From positions 1 to 34,386 of the forward strand of contig PCCJ01000042.1 in the NCBI GenBank assembly GCA_002731665.1: DNA of 34,386 nt, read 5' to 3'. The translations under genes were made by a program, and so were the position numbers. The notes beneath the pieces are model-generated. The model was not told where the DNA came from. It worked only from the letters and a program-made list of their open reading frames with translations, and ran no database searches. Positions 26,081 through 33,758 of this stretch are shown piece by piece. Every line of letters starts with the position of its first letter. The first letter of the stretch is position 1. This DNA comes from Actinomycetota bacterium (lineage in GTDB: Bacteria; Actinomycetota; Acidimicrobiia; Acidimicrobiales; Poriferisodaliceae).

Positions 26081-26953
26081 TCAGTCACGTCTGAAATGTT
26101 CTGAAATGGGAAAAATAATTTGGTTGTCACTAGATTGTTCTATGGCTTTTCTACGTTCATTTTCGTTCATTGGCGAAAAATTTTCTGCTGCCTTCAACAC
26201 AGATGGCAATAACATCAAATCTCCGACAGACGCTATTGCCGTGACTCCTGGAGTGGAGAGAGCGAAGCGCACACCTTGGTCTATAAGACGCTCTTCTGTT
26301 TCAGGCTTATACCAACAACGATGTGATGGAATGTTCGCTCCCCATGGCTCCCGCGCTATCGATTTAATTATCTGGACTCCAACATCATTTTTTTCGCAAT
26401 AGCTAAGCAGTTTTTCAGCGTCTTGGCGATAATTCTGATCCGACCATAACCTCGGATAAATCGGGAACATGACCGTGTCTAGGTCATACCTCTTAAGGGC
26501 CTCAAGATGAGCTCTCGGTGCACCTACATCATGACCAGTGATTCCTGCATACTGGGTGATCCCCTCTTCTTTCATTTTGATAATTGTCTCTAGCGCATCT
26601 GCTCTATTGTCAAGATCCTCGAGATCGGTTACGCCATGCGCTTGATAGAGATTTAGGTAATCACAACCCAACCGAGTTAAAGATGTTTCTAAATCAGACC
26701 TAACAGCATCAGCCGTTATCTCTGCGGTTTTACATCCAACAAACAAATTTTTTCTCACTGATGGTATGAAAGGGCCCACAATTTTTTCTGCATCACCATA
26801 GCGCGGAGCGATATCAAGATGATTTACGCCCATCTCAAGGGCTCCATAAAAAGCAGTCTCGGCCTCGCCAGTTGAGCAAGCAGCAAATGCCGCTCCTCCT
26901 AGAATCACTAGAGAACTTTCATGGCCCGTTCGACCTAAACGCCGCTTTTCCAT
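26081..26953 (-). CDS. Aldo/keto reductase
   Basis: This 290-residue TIM-barrel oxidoreductase should reduce an aldehyde or ketone with NAD(P)H. The catalytic tetrad is complete: D47 (NHLDIAPRYG), Y52, K75 (FVGCKTAE) and H106 (NLYQAHGV). The family opening MEKRRLGRTGHESSLVILGG and the RLGCDYLNLYQAH segment are clear. It starts at an ATG with AAGGAAAGG some ten bases upstream, 15 nt after the small thioesterase gene, and is the last gene of the operon beginning at 30343. Its stop is 13 nt from the convergent SDR stop, leaving no room for a separate terminator. Substrate unknown. Confidence 0.87.
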   Translation of the reverse strand: MEKRRLGRTGHESSLVILGGAAFAACSTGEAETAFYGALEMGVNHLDIAPRYGDAEKIVGPFIPSVRKNLFVGCKTAEITADAVRSDLETSLTRLGCDYLNLYQAHGVTDLEDLDNRADALETIIKMKEEGITQYAGITGHDVGAPRAHLEALKRYDLDTVMFPIYPRLWSDQNYRQDAEKLLSYCEKNDVGVQIIKSIAREPWGANIPSHRCWYKPETEERLIDQGVRFALSTPGVTAIASVGDLMLLPSVLKAAENFSPMNENERRKAIEQSSDNQIIFPISEHFRRD

Positions 26954-26968
26954 TTAGAGAGCCTTTCC

Positions 26969-27376
26969 TTAAGCAGACAATAACTTTAGCGCCAGATTCA
27001 AATCACCCGGTGGTCTAGTAGGCCGTCCAGCCGAGTCGCATACCCCTAGGGTAATAGTTGATTCCACTAAAAGTTTTTCATCTGACTCTCGAACCAACCG
27101 ATGCAACCAGATCGAACTTGCACGTCGCATTTCTTTAACCTCGGTATAGACCTTCAAGGAATCACGAGCCGTTGCGGCTACACGAAATTTAACTTCTAGG
27201 TTAGTAACAACGATTTGGATTCCGCGATCACTCAAGTCCGGCAAACCCATACCAATATCAGACAGAGCTACACATCGAGCAGCTTCAAAATATGCGATGT
27301 AAGCCGCATGGTTTACGTGGTTATAAGGATCGAGTTCTCCGAAACGAGGAACGATTGATGTCGAATGAATGGGCAT
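26969..27376 (-). CDS. 4-hydroxybenzoyl-CoA-type hot-dog thioesterase
   Basis: This 135-residue single hot-dog protein of the YbgC/4HBT group hydrolyses an acyl- or aroyl-CoA. The active-site helix is RFGELDPYNHVNHAAYIAYFEAAR, with D16 as the expected catalytic acid; the beta-strand VVTNLEVKFRVAATARD follows. The start is ATG with no Shine-Dalgarno sequence. It is separated by 102 nt from the MFS gene upstream and could have its own promoter (TATAAC on this strand at 27417-27412). It pairs with the aldo/keto reductase downstream. Confidence 0.82.
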   Translation of the reverse strand: MPIHSTSIVPRFGELDPYNHVNHAAYIAYFEAARCVALSDIGMGLPDLSDRGIQIVVTNLEVKFRVAATARDSLKVYTEVKEMRRASSIWLHRLVRESDEKLLVESTITLGVCDSAGRPTRPPGDLNLALKLLSA

Positions 27377-27478
27377 GACGCGACATTAGAACCAAGAAAT
27401 GCAAAATAGTCGTTATAAGCGAAAGCTATTAATCATTACGCAACTTTGTTCACCTGCGTAAAAGTTTCCCTATCACCG

Positions 27479-28783
27479 TTATTTTTCGAATTCTTTTTGA
27501 AGCTCAAGTGGTGGTTTAGCCATCAGGATCAAAGGGATACTTATGACTACTAACGCAGCAACAATCCACCAGCCCACGCTGTATGAGCCATCGTTGAGGT
27601 CAACGGTTAAGCCGAGCATCGTGGCGCCGAGAAAGCCTCCTGTTGTCGAAACGAACCTCCCTGCACCCATAATTCGACCGAATGCTTGCATACCAAAATA
27701 ATCTACGTACATAGCAGGTCGAACCGGAATCGACGCGCCGAATCCTATCCCACCGAATACTGAACCAACATAAGCATGCCAAGGGTCAACTGCTAGAGCT
27801 AAAATTACTACTCCCGCAACAAACGGAATTGTTGTGAAAGCCGACACCACATTCATTGCACACCGGTCTGCAAAGTGTCCAGCAGCGAGTCTGCCGATGA
27901 GAGAGGATCCGGTCGAAACTGTTAATGATAAACCTGCCATGATTGGTGCCGCACCCAAATCTCGGTCTATGAAGGCGACAAGATGTGTTAGATACGCTAA
28001 CCGTCCGAAATCTATGAATAAGTTCCAACAAACTAGGTACTTGAATGAGCTCGATTTAATTGCGCGCCGATAAGGAATGTTCCACTCCCGTTTATCTGCT
28101 TTTCGTTTAGTGTCGTATACCGATATCCCATCTATCGGCTGATGGTGGCCTTCAGGCCGAGAGCGAACCCGTCTCGATAGTGGAATGCCGAAAAGAAGAA
28201 TTACAAGGGCCAAACCTCGCAATGTGTTCCTCCAACCGGCTGCTTCCACTCCTAATGCCATTAAGAACGAAAAAACACCGCCTAACGCCCCTCCTAGCGT
28301 CATCAAAGACATGGCTCTAGCCCGACGTGCACGAAACCAACTCGCTGTTGCAAAATGGCCGACTTGTCCACCTGCTGCCGTCGTGCCTACAGCTAGTAAG
28401 GTCACGGCCGTAAAAAAAACCCAATGGGAGTGAGCATACGAAAGTAGCAAAACACCGACTGCCGATGTTCCTATCCCTAATCGGACCACCGGAAGAACAC
28501 CGTACCGGTCAAGAGCAGCACCAACGAACGGAGCGGCTACACCTCCAACTTCTGATCTAAGGGAGAAGCCAATAGAAACAACCAATGTACTCCAGCCCAA
28601 TTCATTTCTTAACGGTTCAAAAATGACGCCTAAACCGTACACAACTGAACTAACTGCAAAAAAAACTACTGCCGCAGAGGCTAAGACAGTTTTCCATCCT
28701 TCATAAAGCTTTCCATCGGGAGCTAAAAAAAACTCAACAACCCGAAGGTGATAACGCGACCTAGGGTTTCTTATTTTTCTCAT
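27479..28783 (-). CDS. MFS transporter (second copy)
   Basis: This 434-residue major facilitator has about 12 membrane segments, a basic N-terminus of about 30 residues and a charged middle loop (SRRVRSRPEG to KREWNIPYRR). The loop between segments 2 and 3 has ALDRYGVLPVVRLG, and the second half GHFADRCAMN. It belongs to the same broad monocarboxylate-like branch as the transporter at 18-19 kb but is clearly divergent from it. The ATG at 28783 lacks a ribosome-binding site; the YbaK-type gene ends 31 nt upstream. Cargo unknown; context suggests an organic acid or the substrate of the linked oxidoreductases. Confidence 0.83.
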   Translation of the reverse strand: MRKIRNPRSRYHLRVVEFFLAPDGKLYEGWKTVLASAAVVFFAVSSVVYGLGVIFEPLRNELGWSTLVVSIGFSLRSEVGGVAAPFVGAALDRYGVLPVVRLGIGTSAVGVLLLSYAHSHWVFFTAVTLLAVGTTAAGGQVGHFATASWFRARRARAMSLMTLGGALGGVFSFLMALGVEAAGWRNTLRGLALVILLFGIPLSRRVRSRPEGHHQPIDGISVYDTKRKADKREWNIPYRRAIKSSSFKYLVCWNLFIDFGRLAYLTHLVAFIDRDLGAAPIMAGLSLTVSTGSSLIGRLAAGHFADRCAMNVVSAFTTIPFVAGVVILALAVDPWHAYVGSVFGGIGFGASIPVRPAMYVDYFGMQAFGRIMGAGRFVSTTGGFLGATMLGLTVDLNDGSYSVGWWIVAALVVISIPLILMAKPPLELQKEFEK

Positions 28784-28814
28784 TTTTCAAAGCTTTGCAT
28801 TTCGATAATTTTGA

Positions 28815-29288
28815 TCACTCTGTGAATTGCTCGATTGATCCAGCCGTTAGATCAAGCAACGTTGAACTCAAAACAGAAAAAACACTTGACGGTGTTCCGG
28901 CGGCTCCATAAACGGTTTCGTTAGCTAGCAGTACTGGGTCGAATAAACATTTAAGCTCTCTAGTGTGCCCTATCGGAGGCACTCCTCCGATGGCATAACC
29001 GGTTGCTTCCCTCACTTGGGCTGGTGAAGCTCGCTCCGTTAGCTCGCCCATTATTTTACTCAACTTATCTTGATTAACTTTGTTAGAACCGGCGGTAAGC
29101 ACTAACAAGAATTCTTTACCACAAACAAAAACTAAAGACTTCACTATTTGTTGGAGTTGACACCCCAAAACAGAAGCCGCCTCATAAGCCGTTCTCGTGT
29201 CTGTAGCCAAATCTTGGATAACCGGTTCTAGACCTGCCGCCCTAGCAGCTTGGAGGAACCGAATATTCGCGCCCATCCTTTGTGCCAT
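28815..29288 (-). CDS. YbaK/ProX-type aminoacyl-tRNA deacylase domain protein
   Basis: This protein of about 157 residues is of the YbaK/prolyl-tRNA editing family, which removes wrongly attached amino acids from tRNA. Signatures: TRTAYEAASVLGCQLQQIVKSLVF, GSNKVNQDKL, ATGYAIGGVPPIGH, then LLANETVYGAAG. The family's GGxPP motif and conserved Lys (IVKSLVF) are present. The ATG at 29288 leaves a 5-nt gap to the previous gene; a GTG at 29306 would overlap it by 13 nt. Neither has a clear ribosome-binding site. It sits inside a run of catabolic genes rather than near a tRNA synthetase. Confidence 0.8.
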   Translation of the reverse strand: MAQRMGANIRFLQAARAAGLEPVIQDLATDTRTAYEAASVLGCQLQQIVKSLVFVCGKEFLLVLTAGSNKVNQDKLSKIMGELTERASPAQVREATGYAIGGVPPIGHTRELKCLFDPVLLANETVYGAAGTPSSVFSVLSSTLLDLTAGSIEQFTE

Positions 29289-29293
29289 GCGCT

Positions 29294-30343
29294 CTATTCG
29301 GCCCACGCTTTCACTTTTTCGATTACTTCAAGGGGATTCTCAGTATCAGAGGGAATACTGATATCTAGGTAAGTGACGCCAACATCCTTGTAAACCTGAA
29401 TTCTTTCACGAACATGTCCTTCATCACCCGTGAGACTTGCTCTATCAACGTATTCATCTGGAACTGCTGCAAAAGCCTCCTCACGTTTACCGCTTAAGAA
29501 CAAATCCTGAATTGATGCTGCTTCCTCTTCATATCCGTACCTCTTAAAAAGGTCATTGTAAAAATTTTTGTCTCGAGCACCCATACCCCCAACATAAAAT
29601 CCAACGTTATCTCTCACCGCTTTTCGAGCTGACTCTACGCCGGGGCCTTTGCCGAGCGCAACAGTACCACCGGCAATAATTTTCAGTTCACCCAAATCAC
29701 TCGCTCTCTTCGCTTTTCCCGCATGTAATGATTCACCCCATACCTCATGAAATTTTTCAGGAAGGAAATGTATTGGTTGCCATACGTTGGCAAGCTCAGC
29801 AGTCATTTCTACGTTTTTTGGGCCGATAGCCGCTACAGCGATGGGAATATCTTGTCTTAGTGGCTTACACATAAGCCTAAGAGCTTTACCTAAGCCTGTT
29901 CCTTCACCTTCTGATAGTGGAAGGTTGTATGCACGACCTTCGTGTTCTACTTTTTCTCCTGACCAAACTTTTCGACAAATATTAATAACGTCCCGAGTTA
30001 GCCCAAGAGGTTTGCTGTAAGGAACACCGTGCCAACCTTCGATTACTTGCGGCCCGGAGGTACCTAAACCAAGAACAAAACGGCCTTCAGATAATGTGTC
30101 AATCGTAATAGCTGTCTGCGCTATCAAAGATGGAGTTCGCGAATAGACAGGCAAAATTCCTGTCATCAATTCCATAGATTTTGTTTTACCTGCAATAAAA
30201 GCGAGGGTCGATACTAAGTCGTATCCATAAATTTCTCCGCCCCAAAGTAAGTCCACTCCAGCGCTCTCTAGATCTTGTACTGTCTTCGCCAAACTCTGAG
30301 GATTAAGACTAGCCCCTGCACCAATTGCCATAGAAATTTTCAT
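29294..30343 (-). CDS. Luciferase-like oxidoreductase, probably F420-dependent
   Basis: This 349-residue LLM-class TIM barrel begins KISMAIGAGASLNPQSL and carries DLESAGVDLLWGGEIYGYD, SMELMTGILPVYSRTPSLIA, DTLSEGRFVLGLGTSGPQV and IPIAVAAIGPKNVEMTAELA. These match actinobacterial F420-dependent enzymes of the methylene-tetrahydromethanopterin reductase-like type; the Gly-rich GTSGPQV loop is typical. The ATG has GGAAGAAG five bases upstream. It is the first gene of the operon running to 26081 and is divergent from the acyl-CoA dehydrogenase at 30430. It is longer than, and not closely similar to, the luciferase-like protein at 13.5-14.5 kb. Reaction unknown. Confidence 0.85.
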   Translation of the reverse strand: MKISMAIGAGASLNPQSLAKTVQDLESAGVDLLWGGEIYGYDLVSTLAFIAGKTKSMELMTGILPVYSRTPSLIAQTAITIDTLSEGRFVLGLGTSGPQVIEGWHGVPYSKPLGLTRDVINICRKVWSGEKVEHEGRAYNLPLSEGEGTGLGKALRLMCKPLRQDIPIAVAAIGPKNVEMTAELANVWQPIHFLPEKFHEVWGESLHAGKAKRASDLGELKIIAGGTVALGKGPGVESARKAVRDNVGFYVGGMGARDKNFYNDLFKRYGYEEEAASIQDLFLSGKREEAFAAVPDEYVDRASLTGDEGHVRERIQVYKDVGVTYLDISIPSDTENPLEVIEKVKAWAE

Positions 30344-30429
30344 TTAGACTTCTTCCAATCGAGACGTTCGGTATTTGCTCATTAGAATCATAGATACAGA
30401 ATAGAGATCTGTCATGCTGGAGGTAGAAA

Positions 30430-31587
30430 ATGACCGAAGTTGGTTTAGCAGATGAGATGATATCGACATTGAGAACTTGGATTGATAGCGAAGTCATACC
30501 CCATGCATCCGAGTTTGAACTGCCCGACATCTACCCGACCGATATGGTCTTGCAAATGGCTCAGTTTGGTCTTTTCGGGGCTACGATTCCTGAGGAATAC
30601 GGTGGGCTTGAACTGGATAATTCAACCTACGTTCGAGTGATAGCGGAACTGTCTCGAGGCTGGATGTCGCTTGCGGGAGTAATCAATAGTCACTTAATTT
30701 GCGCGAAATTAATTGCACAGTTCGGCACCGACATTCAGAAGCAGCGATGGCTACCAGCAATGGCAACAGGTGATTTGCGCGGTTGCTTCTCATTGTCTGA
30801 GCCAGATAGTGGTTCTGATGCAGCAGCTTTGCGCTGTCAGGCAAAACCTGATGGTGATGAGTGGATTATCAACGGGACAAAAATGTGGGTAACTAATGGG
30901 GAAAAAGCGGGAGTAGTTGCGTTGCTCGCGAGGGTTCCAGCAGACGATGAGGGCGCTGGCGGAATTACTTGTTTCATTGTTGAAAAAACACCGGGTGAGA
31001 AAAGCGGTGGTATCTCTATTAGCAAAAAAATCAAGAAGTTAGGCTACCGCGGGCTTGAAACTGTAGAGATGTCTTATACAGATCACAGAATTTCTGCAAC
31101 GGAATTACTTGGTGGGCAAAATGGTATTGGAAACGGTCTTAGGTGGGCGCTTTCCGCTCTCGAGTTAGGCCGAATTAACGTTGCTGCACGCGGGGTAGGT
31201 GTTGCGCAAGCCGCGTACGATGCTGCGCTCTCCTATGCGAAAGAGCGAGAAGCTTTTGGACGACCAATTTCTCAACATCAAGCTATAGCCTTCAAGCTTG
31301 CTGAGATGGCTACTAAATTAGAGGCAGCTAAATTACTGACCTTTGAGGCTGCGCGTAAAGCTGATGCCGGTGAACGAGTTGATCTCGCAGCAGGCATGGC
31401 CAAGCTTTTTGCCTCTGAGACAGCAAGTGAGCTTGCGTTAGACGCAATGCGAATCCATGGCGGCAATGGCTTCACGAGTGAGTACCCGGTCGAACGGTAT
31501 TATCGTGACGCTCCATTAATGATTATTGGCGAGGGTACTAGTGAGATTCAAAAACTTGTTATTAGTAGGGCCTTACTAGCCGAATAA
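30430..31587 (+). CDS. Acyl-CoA dehydrogenase, canonical type
   Basis: This 385-residue FAD-dependent acyl-CoA dehydrogenase has PEEYGGLELDN, SLSEPDSGSDAAAL, NGTKMWVTNGEKA, KLGYRGLETVEM, AYDAALSYAKEREAFGRPIS and RIHGGNGFTSEYPVERYYRDA. The catalytic base is E368 in IIGEGTSEIQK, the medium/short-chain position, unlike the relocated base in the enzyme at 21.4-22.7 kb. The start is certain: ATG with GGAGG six bases upstream. It needs electron-transfer flavoprotein, not encoded here. The 2OG oxygenase follows 43 nt downstream, and the two may be co-transcribed. Confidence 0.9.
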   Translation: MTEVGLADEMISTLRTWIDSEVIPHASEFELPDIYPTDMVLQMAQFGLFGATIPEEYGGLELDNSTYVRVIAELSRGWMSLAGVINSHLICAKLIAQFGTDIQKQRWLPAMATGDLRGCFSLSEPDSGSDAAALRCQAKPDGDEWIINGTKMWVTNGEKAGVVALLARVPADDEGAGGITCFIVEKTPGEKSGGISISKKIKKLGYRGLETVEMSYTDHRISATELLGGQNGIGNGLRWALSALELGRINVAARGVGVAQAAYDAALSYAKEREAFGRPISQHQAIAFKLAEMATKLEAAKLLTFEAARKADAGERVDLAAGMAKLFASETASELALDAMRIHGGNGFTSEYPVERYYRDAPLMIIGEGTSEIQKLVISRALLAE

Positions 31588-31630
31588 TCATTTTCAAAAA
31601 TATCTCAGGTCTATCATCAGGGAGCCTGCA

Positions 31631-32488
31631 ATGAATAAAATCACGGCGCTCGTCGCAGTCGATTACACCACGCCCAACGCGAAGCAGGATTTTGTTCGCT
31701 CTTTGCGTGAAACCGGCTTTGGTGTCTTAAAGAACCATCCGCTGAATCAGAGTCAGGTACAAGCAATCTATGAACAGTGGCGTATTTTTTTTAGTGAAGA
31801 GCGTAAAAATGACTTTAAAGTCCCAGACAATGGCTCCGGCGGTTTCTACCCGCAGTCCATGTCCGAGACAGCCAAAGGCAACACGATTAAAGACCTAAAG
31901 GAGTTTTTTCACTTCTACTCCGGTGATGTCTGTCCTGATGACCTGCGGCCCGCTGTGCAAGCCTACTACGAGAGCGCTATGACACTAGCAGCGGAATTAC
32001 TACAGTGGATCGAAGACGAGTCACCACCAGAAATCTCTTTCCTCTACAGCCAGCGACTGTCAGACATGATTGAGGGCAGCCGAAAACACGTACTGCGAAT
32101 TTTGCATTACCCTCCGTTAAGTGGTGATGAAGAACCCGCAGCAATTCGAGCTGCCGGCCATGAAGACATCAACCTGATTACAATTTTGCCCGCATCCAAT
32201 GAACCGGGCTTACAAGTTTTAGCAAAGGATGGGTCGTGGTTGGAAGTGCCCTGTGACTTCGGCAACCTGATCGTCAACACCGGCGACATGTTACAAGAGG
32301 CCTCAGGGGGCTACTTCCCATCCACCACTCATCGCGTGGTAAACCCAGAAGGTGCCGACAAGGCCATCGGTCGAATCAGCCTCCCGCTGTTTTGCCATCC
32401 CAATCCGGAGGTTATTTTGTCTGACCGCTATACAGCAGATTCCTACCTGCAAGAACGTCTACGTGAACTGCGCGGCGAAAACACCTAA
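31631..32488 (+). CDS. Isopenicillin-N-synthase-like 2OG-Fe(II) oxygenase
   Basis: This 285-residue non-haem iron oxygenase has the DIOX_N-type start (FVRSLRETGFGVLKNHPLN). The C-terminal jelly roll carries ligands H177 and D179 (AAGHEDINLITIL) and H234 (STTHRVVNPE), and the 2OG-binding R248-x-S250 (GRISLPLF). Reaction unknown: hydroxylation, desaturation or ring closure are all within the family. The ATG has GGAG six bases upstream. By eye the gene is more GC-rich, up to 60% in its last third, than its neighbours, and the protein start recalls proteins of marine Gammaproteobacteria, so transfer is possible. It is followed by 499 nt without an intact gene. Confidence 0.85.
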   Translation: MNKITALVAVDYTTPNAKQDFVRSLRETGFGVLKNHPLNQSQVQAIYEQWRIFFSEERKNDFKVPDNGSGGFYPQSMSETAKGNTIKDLKEFFHFYSGDVCPDDLRPAVQAYYESAMTLAAELLQWIEDESPPEISFLYSQRLSDMIEGSRKHVLRILHYPPLSGDEEPAAIRAAGHEDINLITILPASNEPGLQVLAKDGSWLEVPCDFGNLIVNTGDMLQEASGGYFPSTTHRVVNPEGADKAIGRISLPLFCHPNPEVILSDRYTADSYLQERLRELRGENT

Positions 32489-32544
32489 ACCAAGCTCAAT
32501 AAGGTACTTGAAACGAATCAGTAGAGCCTGCTATCGGTGAAGGC

Positions 32545-32721
32545 ATGGGCTCAGAAGCCAAATTTGTCATCAAGATGCACAAAGATTCAAGAGAACTTCA
32601 TAAGCTGCTCAGCAACCACAAATTAGTCCCAGAGAACTCGGCGCAAAACCCTCACGAAAGATCTATTTACTCGTTTCACACGAACAGACCTAGAACTAAC
32701 AGGTCGCTTGTTCTTAGTTAG
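32545..32721 (+). pseudogene. Possible remnant of a VTC/CYTH-like polyphosphate polymerase
   Basis: A 58-codon frame starting ATG, with a GGTGAAGGC-like stretch before it, encodes SEAKFVIKMHKDSRELHKLL and then ERSIYSFHTN. The order of a KFVI strand, a Leu/His-rich helix and an R-x-IY segment recalls the N-terminus of VTC-domain (polyphosphate polymerase-like) proteins, which are about 250 residues long. The frame then closes at TAG and no continuation was found in the next 120 nt, so if real it is a truncated relic. A chance frame or a short gene of its own remains possible. Confidence 0.3.
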
Positions 32722-32840
32722 CTCATCAAGCTGTGGCTGCACACTAAAGCAGACGTACTGTAGCTCCGAAAACAGTGGTACGAACATAATTGTTATGGGG
32801 GCATTACCTATTCAGGGGAATAGCTAGACTCAACAATTAC

Positions 32841-32876
32841 AGAGAAACCGCCGGATCGTTCTCCAGCGGTTTCTCT
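32841..32876. terminator. Hairpin terminator, probably bidirectional
   Basis: AGAGAAACCGC (32841-32851) pairs perfectly with GCGGTTTCTCT (32866-32876) over 11 bp around a 14-nt loop. TTTGTAACTTT follows on the + strand. It lies between the convergent 2OG oxygenase and lipoprotein genes, 112 nt past the lipoprotein stop, and could end both transcripts. Its core CCGGATCGTTCTCCAGCGG is nearly repeated in the hairpin at 33.67 kb. Confidence 0.65.
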
Positions 32877-32987
32877 TTGTAACTTTACAATAATTGTCTG
32901 TAGACAAAGGAACCGTGTTCACCACCAAAAACGATCAATCTCGCAACGCCGGCACCAGCTTCACCTCGCTCGCCATCACGACGAAGT

Positions 32988-33401
32988 TTACTCGACATCA
33001 TTATTATCATTAGAAGACGTTTTCAGGTCGACGTCTGGAAGAATTGTCTGCGGCCTGAACACCACTCGTGTCCGAAACTCATTTGCGTCGACAGGTTGAA
33101 GCTGTTCGACGAGATAGGAAACGTTGTCAGACAGACCAAGGAAGTGCTTTTCAAAAGCTTTAGGTCCAACTTTGCAGGTGACCTCAAGTTGATTATCTAA
33201 TGCATCAACCTCAATAGAACAGCGTCCTTCGATACTCAAAAGATAATTATCGGTAATCCCATTGAACATCACAATCCGTCTACTGATCTCGAACTCTTCC
33301 GCCGCAGTCGATAAATTCCTAGAGACAACGTCGGCTTGGCTAGTACAGCCGGCAACCAAGACCATTGCAAGACCCATTAAGAGCCCTATATATCGCTTCA
33401 T
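32988..33401 (-). CDS. Beta-sandwich-type lipoprotein, phage-associated family
   Basis: This 137-residue secreted lipoprotein has a basic start (MKRYIG), a hydrophobic core and the lipobox LVAGC with C19 as the lipidation site, so it would be anchored to the outer face of the cytoplasmic membrane. The mature part (SRNLSTAAEEFEISRRIVMF, GITDNYLLSIEGRCSIE, LEVTCKVGPKAFEKHFLGLS, DNVSYLVEQL, FRPQTILPDVDL) closely resembles, from memory, the beta-sandwich lipoproteins annotated in many tailed phages and in bacterial chromosomes near phage genes. Two mature Cys (about 61 and 76) could form a disulfide. The role is unknown; superinfection exclusion is a speculation. No other phage gene is seen around it. 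Start ATG; weak purine-rich AAAGAG upstream. Confidence 0.78.
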   Translation of the reverse strand: MKRYIGLLMGLAMVLVAGCTSQADVVSRNLSTAAEEFEISRRIVMFNGITDNYLLSIEGRCSIEVDALDNQLEVTCKVGPKAFEKHFLGLSDNVSYLVEQLQPVDANEFRTRVVFRPQTILPDVDLKTSSNDNNDVE

Positions 33402-33758
33402 GGTTTTATCTCTTTCTATTGTTGGATTACCTACGGTAACTGCGTTTCGAATGCGAAGAGCTCACAAACCATTTAGCAAAGTCCGCTCATTATGTATCCA
33501 GTCTGGCATGTCGAACAGGCTCTAACTTGGTCACACACCAAAGTAATACCAGTAAATACAGCGGCAGCTACAAAGTCAGCCCTCCGCGAAGTTCACGAAG
33601 ATAGCCAAAACGGAAAAACTTTAAAGCAGAAGCTACTTCGGTAAAATGCAGAGACCAAATAATTGAAGGAGGGGCCACCGGATCATTATCCAGCGGCCCC
33701 TCTCTATATTTTTATAACAATTTCGCATCTACTTATCTGATGCGATTATGTCTTACCT
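33402..33758. other. Intergenic stretch between lipoprotein and binding-protein genes
   Basis: These 357 nt hold the upstream region of the lipoprotein gene and a hairpin terminator at 33669-33702. No tRNA, conserved ORF or clear promoter was found. A + strand frame entering from 33262 is antisense to the lipoprotein and not protein-like. Confidence 0.55.
33669..33702. terminator. Hairpin terminator downstream of the binding-protein gene
   Basis: GAGGGGCC (33669-33676) pairs with GGCCCCTC (33695-33702), and inside it GGAT (33680-33683) pairs with ATCC (33688-33691), giving a two-part stem with a 4-nt loop. T-rich TATATTTTTAT follows on the + strand; on the - strand TTCAATTATTT follows. It lies 56 nt past the stop of the - strand binding-protein gene and is its likely terminator. 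Confidence 0.7.

Larger units (their letters stand above)
32489..32987. other. Non-coding stretch between convergent genes
   Basis: These 499 nt separate the 2OG oxygenase (+) from the lipoprotein (-). They hold a 58-codon reading frame that may be a gene remnant (32545-32721) and a strong hairpin (32841-32876). No tRNA, repeat array or larger ORF was seen. The length is striking in a window whose other intergenic gaps are mostly under 120 nt. Confidence 0.6.

Noticed and set aside
30395..30411. ACAGA / TCTGT inverted repeat between the divergent luciferase-like and acyl-CoA dehydrogenase genes
   Set aside because: Arms are only five bases and not extended; too weak to call an operator.
33262..33525. 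87-codon + strand frame overlapping the lipoprotein gene
   Set aside because: It is mostly antisense to a well-supported lipoprotein and has no recognisable domain; considered because a terminator with a + strand T-run lies downstream.
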